Shown here in pieces: positions 59,610 to 64,000 of a DNA stretch of 64,000 nt. Source of the DNA: Apoda limacodes (lineage: Eukaryota; Arthropoda; Insecta; Lepidoptera; Limacodidae). A model generated the notes under the pieces. That model was not told the DNA's origin and did no database searches. It worked only from the letters and a program-made list of their open reading frames with translations. How positions within the stretch are numbered: the first letter of the stretch is position 1; each line of letters begins with the position of its first letter. Both the position numbers and the translations under genes were made by a program. The stretch spans positions 12,338,001 to 12,402,000 of the forward strand of contig OX291551.1 in NCBI GenBank assembly GCA_946406115.1. Reading direction: 5' to 3'.

Positions 59610-60450
59610 TATATTAATGCCGTCAAGTATTTATAACTCTTTACAAAAGATAAAAAAAAACCAGAAATATTTTTACTTCATCAGTATCTTGTTATTTCTC
59701 GTAGGCACCTATACTATTCTGCATAAACAACTTGTGTGTAATCACAGTTTCATAAAAAATACGTTTTTTTTATAGTTAACAATTAAACGAGAAAAAAAAA
59801 TTATAATTGTTTATTTTAAAATAATTATATGTAGCAAAATACTTTTGTTTTCCTTTATTTATATAATTATTATTTAGTTAAGCTTTTAACAAAATTGTTT
59901 TAATGAACAATAATATTTTAAAATATAAAACAAAGGATTTAAACTAATTTAAAAATAATACAGCGGTATAATAGTAATAGAACGCGAAAATTTAAAAACT
60001 TATAAGGATTAAAATTGTTTAAAAACAAAATTTAATAAGTAGACACATAATGACTAGGTATATGAATATATTTATAGGCACTAATGATAATATAATGTGA
60101 TTTTTTTTATATTATTACAATGTTCTCTTTTAAATATTGCTCCATTTATCTAATTTGTAAACATACACAGGTTCCGTACTCGATTTAAGTTATATTTTAT
60201 TTTAAGAAAAAAACATAAAGCAAACCTTCTCCGAAAGGCCATTAGAGAGTTTTAGAGCATCGTAACTTTGGAAGAAGCCATGAATTATTTATGTTTATCC
60301 CTAGACCCTTGTAAACTAACTATATAAGTCATTAATTTCTAACATATGTAATATTTACATTATTTTAGCAAATATAATATAGTAGGTATAACTTAGACAA
60401 CACAGTTATAATTATTTTTTAATATAAACAGACAAGAAGTATAATCTATA
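59610..60450. other. AT-rich tract, nothing recognised
   Basis: No supportable feature; the 59590-59775 frame runs out of a repeat A edge. Confidence 0.5.
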
Positions 60451-60453
60451 GGC

Positions 60454-60599
60454 TTTTTGACGTGACAACGTTGCCGGGTGACACTTCAAGAAACTGCGTT
60501 ACGCTCCGCTCACGTTATGCGCTCACAATGAGAGCGAGTGAGAGGCACGCGCCCGCCTAAGAGCGAGAGAGACAGACATAAAATCATTGTCACGTAAAA
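60454..60599 (-). mobile_element. shorter, diverged relative of the 200-bp element
   Basis: The reverse complement shares GAGCGCATAACGTGAGCGGAGCGTAACGCAGTTTC and the TTGAAGTGTCACCCGGCAA block with 15421-15620. It lacks three short segments (including about 10 bp near AACCATGCC and about 13 bp near ACCAATTTATAAG). Its ends, TTTTGACGTGACAA and TTTTACGTGACAA, are inverted repeats, which defines the family as terminal-inverted-repeat type. Confidence 0.8.
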
Positions 60600-60954
60600 C
60601 TTTCGCCCGTATACCGACTTTACAGGCAACCAGTTTTTTTTTGTAATGAGTAGGTATCTCGTACCATAGCGAAAGGATAAAAGCGTTTGAAATGTGGTGT
60701 TGGTGTCGGCTGAATAAAATATCATGGTCAGAAAAAGTAACAAATGAAGTAGTATTACTCGATCTTACATCAGATACAGAAAATAAGAGGTAGCATGATT
60801 AGTCATTAGATTCGACAAGATCATTTTATAATTGATAAAATGAAAGTAACAATACAGACTTAAAAGTAGTGTAGAAGACCTACAAGAAAGTATACTGACC
60901 ATATATAAAATTTATATAAAACGGAACATCTTAAGATCGGAGGCCTTGTCTAAC

Positions 60955-61320
60955 ATGCCGTCCCTCTATTGGAGAGGGGTCGTATATTGCAATTGTTTCC
61001 AGAGCAGGATGGAGTTCCTCAAGTTGCTAAGGTAAAGAGTTTGTTTGTTGGTAACTCCGTTCTGAGACGAGAGCGACCTTGTCCCATCTCCCTGTTATTA
61101 GGATTCTCCCGTTTGAGGAGTTTCAGCCCGATTCGACCTGGTTAGGCCGGGGATTGTTCGGTAAAGATAAGCGATGACGTCATGTCCTTTCTCTTGGTTC
61201 GACATTGACTGCGCCGACTCATGCCCGGCGTGCATTTAATTCTGGAAAAGTCGCGGACGGCTACGAACGCACCCATGTATTGTGTATAATGGTGTTTTCT
61301 TATACAGAAAATACGACATC
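60955..61320. promoter_or_regulatory. GC-richer block with a perfect CRE palindrome, nature unknown
   Basis: Composition changes sharply from the AT-rich flanks. TGACGTCA lies at 61175-61182. Landmarks: CCCTCTATTGGAGAGGGG (short palindrome, 60963-60980), TTCGACCTGGTTAGGCCGGGG, CCGACTCATGCCCGGCG. No long frame on either strand. It could be a promoter or 5' untranslated exon, or an LTR or transposon 5' end. Confidence 0.3.
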
Positions 61321-61499
61321 TAGCTACGGACTGTTGATTTTCGGCTCGTTATAGCCCAAAGTTATATTCAACATTTGCGATGAATTATAATAATAATAAA
61401 TAATAATAATAAATGTTTATGGACATTACACACAACGCCGTCTGGCCCCAAAGTAAGCAAAGCTTGTGTTATGGATACCAGACAACGGATAAAGATACA

Positions 61500-61625
61500 C
61501 ATATATTACTTTTTTTTTGTAAATACATACATATTATACATCAATACACCCAGACTCAAGACAAACACAAATGTTTGTCCAATGTGGGAATCGAACCCAC
61601 ACCCTCTGCGCAGCAGTGACCACAG
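61500..61625 (-). repeat. tRNA-related SINE fragment
   Basis: The minus strand carries a perfect T-arm: GTGGG, loop TTCGATT, CCCAC (61586-61602), with the B box GGTTCGATTCC. The anticodon-side sequence and A box are not tRNA-like enough for a functional tRNA gene. An A-rich stretch AAATACATACATATTATACAT (about 61520) follows, as in the copy at 21945. Confidence 0.7.
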
Positions 61626-61789
61626 ATAACATTGTGATTAATTTCTCTCCTTTCTTTTGTATTTGATATACCCTAAAGTAAATTCCCTGTTACAAGCTAG
61701 GCCCCTAAATAATACTGCTTTAAACGCATTTTAAATGCCATACAATTGCTAAACAAACAAATAAAGATCTATTATAAAAATTAGTGAAA

Positions 61790-62366
61790 TTGCGTGGTAT
61801 TTGTAGTAATTGTAGAGTTACTGGCCTAAAAGGTTTATTTTGCGATGTCATGAAATTAAATCGTACCCGAAGATATGGAAGAAAACAAGGCATGTAAAGA
61901 ATATTGTATTAAACAGATGGAGTGTGGGTATTCTGTTGGAAATGGATTGGGAGCCACTTGAGTTTAAATCTGAAATTGATCATATTTTTCAGGAGGGTAA
62001 AAGGTATACCAGCTTTTAAATATATTGCAACTCCTCTGCCACCTTCACAATCCTGACATTGCGAATCAAGTTATAACCAGACAGTGCGACATAACTAAAA
62101 GACAGCGAAGGTTTCAGAAAGGATTCTGACACAAGTATTGCGTTGATTTTGGTGTAACTGAAGGACGTTACAAGGTCTTGATGATGCACCGGAATACTCT
62201 GTGAATTGATATGTACCACGTTGAAAGAATTAAATTTTGAAGAAAATGTAGAAGTAAGTTTATCATGTAGTATGCAGGTTTCATCGCTGTCCGCATCGAA
62301 GGAGTTCTCAGAGGATGAAGAGCATGAGTGAAAGCTATTGCTTAATAAATCATTATAATCGACCAT
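61790..62366 (-). pseudogene. LINE endonuclease (EEP fold) N-terminal part
   Basis: The minus-strand frame 62366-62016 includes FNVVHINSQSIPVHHQDLVT (Asn of the first motif) and KINAILVSESFLKPSL (catalytic Glu in SES), then LSGYNLIRNVR, the opening of an apurinic-type LINE endonuclease. It degenerates below 62020; the catalytic Asp/His motifs are not found. The ATG-start 'MVDYNDLL' leader is serine-rich. Confidence 0.75.
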
Positions 62367-62599
62367 AATAAAAAACTAAAAACTATATATATCAAAACAA
62401 TACACAATAATAAAATAAATATTTTATATTACTACTTATTGATAAAATAAAGATAAAATTTGCAATGTGCCATCCCTTACCTAACATTTTTATATTAATT
62501 ATAAATATTATACATATAACTACTTAAATGTTTTAACGACTCAGTAAACAGCAAGAAAAAAAAACACAAACACAAATACCTACTAGAATCTACATTTAA

Positions 62600-63015
62600 A
62601 AAAGTAAAAATCGGCTAAGTGCGAGTCATACTCGCGCACGAAGGGTTTCGTACCATTATCTACAAAAACAGCACAAAAATCATGTTTGTTGAATGGGAGC
62701 CCCCTTGATTATTTGTTTTATTTTAATTTAATTATTTATTTTTAAAGTGAATATATAACTAAATATTCTGTGAATATATCAAGCGTCTAACTGTAGCTGT
62801 AATCAATATCGAGCAAAAACATCACTTTTGTTGTATGTGAGGGCTCACTTAAATATTTATTTTATTCTGTATTTTAGTATTTGTTGTTGTAGCAGCAACA
62901 GAAATACATTTTCTGTGAAAATTTCAACCATTTAACTAATACACTTCATGAGATACAGCCGTGTGACAGACGGACGGACAGCGGAGTCCTAGTAATAGGG
63001 TCCCGTTTTTACCCT
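62600..63015 (-). repeat. repeat A, complete with both ends, reversed, inside the LINE remnant
   Basis: AAAAATCGGCTAAGTGCGAGTCATACTCGCGCACGAAGGG at one end and CAGACGGACGGACAGCGGAGTCCTAGTAATAGGGTCCCGTTTTTACC at the other; AGCAACAGAAATACATTTTCTG inside. The mirror of 54110-54471. Confidence 0.75.
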
Positions 63016-63044
63016 AATCCGATAAGAAAGCATTTTCCGATACG

Positions 63045-63345
63045 GTCGGACTCGCGCAATAAGGGTAAACCGATTGTAATGAAATTTTGGTAAGTTATTA
63101 TACACACGCCGAAGAATGTTTCTAAAAAAGATTAAAGGGTCAAGTGCGAGTGAGACAGGGTTAGTGCGAGTCGGACTTGCGCAATAAGGGTAAACCTATT
63201 GTAATGAAATTTTGGTAAATTGTTATGCACACGCCGGGAAAGGTTACTTAGAAAGAAAAAATCGGCCAAGTGCGAGTTGGACTCGCTCACGAACGGTTCC
63301 GTACCATTATCTATAAAAACGGCAGATTTACCAATACAATTCAAT
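63045..63345 (-). repeat. tandem pair of a 125-bp unit from repeat A edges, followed by another A edge
   Basis: GTCGGACTCGCGCAATAAGGG at 63045 recurs at 63170 (GTCGGACTTGCGCAATAAGGG), each followed by GTAAACCxATTGTAATGAAA and TTTTGGTAA. Then AAAAATCGGCCAAGTGCGAGTTGGACTCGC at 63258-63288 begins a third edge. Nested copies of one family. Confidence 0.75.
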
Positions 63346-63369
63346 AAAGTTTTAATTTTTCAAGCATTT

Positions 63370-64000
63370 TTATCATTTATGAATTCATCAACTTTGTAAT
63401 AGCTTTCTTAATAACACTGTCTTTGACATATATTTTAATTTTATTTGGAGGTAAATTAACCACATGTTCTGGTTTTGTGTAACGATTTGGGCGTTTGTTA
63501 TCTGTTGCAGAACTCACGGTCTTCGCTGAATCTTTCACGGCAGCTTTACTTGCCTGTTTCTGCATGAATTTGCTCTAATTTTGCGGACTTTGATTCTGTG
63601 GAAATACGGCGTAGGAAACTTCAGATTCAGGTGCTGTGTTTTTACAGACATTTTGTTACTCCACACTTGCGATCTGAGATGTAGACTGTTGAAACGCACC
63701 AAAATGGGTCTGGCTTGCTTGTGACTTTAACTAAGCATGTAGCAAGTTTCAATATCATTTACTGATACAGTTGTTAAGTTCATTTTATCTAATTAAATTT
63801 CCAACACTGAATTATGGCATACCTCTTCTTTGTTTTCATTAAATCCATGAAATAATATAATCTTTCTCCTGGAGAATGTCTCATGTCGATCCAATCCCAT
63901 TGACAGTGATTTCGACATTAGGTTCTTGAACTCGGAGAATTGATAAGAGAGGGAAGTGATGTCTGATTGTTGTGCAGGCCTTAATCCAGAGAATTCTTCA
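63370..64000 (-). pseudogene. LINE ORF1-like (nucleic-acid-binding) protein, broken; runs off the window
   Basis: Minus strand from the window end: LRPAQQSDITSLSYQFSEFK, NLMSKSLSMGLDRHETFSRR and KIILFHGFNENKEEV, a stop/frameshift, then MNLTTVSVNDIETCYML and QARPILVRFNSLHLRSQVW. The order 'RRKxxLxHGxxE ... L ... DIxxCxxL ... RPILVRF' is that of LINE ORF1 RNA-binding domains. The lower frame (63565-63377, QASKAAVKDSAKTVSSATDN, basic) may be its tail. At least two frame breaks. The endonuclease at 62016-62366 lies downstream in the same orientation, so both are probably parts of one element. Confidence 0.65.

Noticed and set aside
61586..61602. Perfect T-arm considered as part of a functional tRNA gene
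   Set aside because: No matching acceptor stem, D-arm or A box; matches a dispersed SINE also present at 21945.

Overview
The window is a stretch of insect, almost certainly lepidopteran, nuclear DNA. It is AT-rich, has long non-coding tracts, uses GT/AG introns, and is filled with repeat families I associate from memory with moth and butterfly genomes: jockey/CR1-like LINE tails that read TACCACTRAGGTGGCAA on the + strand, RTE 3' ends, repeats carrying AGTGCGAGTCGGACTCG, and fold-back elements. No species can be named from this.

One host gene can be read completely. It lies on the minus strand between 10381 and 2321 and belongs to the dpr family (two-Ig-domain neuronal cell-surface recognition proteins). 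Its six coding exons are 10321-10381, 8901-9109, 7327-7537, 5739-5866, 3524-3692 and 2321-2436. They join in phase to 894 nt, a 297-residue protein plus stop. The first coding exon has its own 3' splice site 45 nt upstream of the ATG, so at least one 5' untranslated exon lies further up, at higher coordinates, possibly beyond the window. Much or all of 10.4-64 kb could therefore be the 5' intron or upstream flank of this gene. No second host gene is visible, apart from one orphan reading frame at 47.6-47.9 kb.

The rest is a graveyard of transposable elements. (1) Nine fragments come from one jockey/CR1-like LINE family; eight lie on the minus strand and one on the plus strand. (2) There are pieces of a second LINE clade (23.3-23.65 kb) and a broken LINE 5' half with ORF1-like and endonuclease segments (62.0-64.0 kb). 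(3) RTE 3' ends occur at 6.9, 7.1 and 29.2 kb. (4) A Penelope-like GIY-YIG endonuclease end lies at 28.5-29.0 kb. (5) A 5'-truncated Ty1/copia element with RNase H, polypurine tract and 3' LTR lies at 55.6-57.06 kb; its RNase H is split by a 200-bp element whose second copy, identical over all 200 bases, sits at 15.4 kb. (6) A broken transposon-derived gene lies at 27.6-28.3 kb. (7) Several fold-back elements, tandem repeats and microsatellites are scattered throughout.

I see no CRISPR array, rRNA gene, intact tRNA gene, or bacterial or viral gene cluster. The observations most worth checking are the dpr model and its uORF, the identical 200-bp insertion pair, the orphan frame at 47.6 kb, the diverged 285-bp direct duplication at 57.7/58.1 kb, and the GC-rich block with a CRE palindrome at 61.0-61.3 kb.
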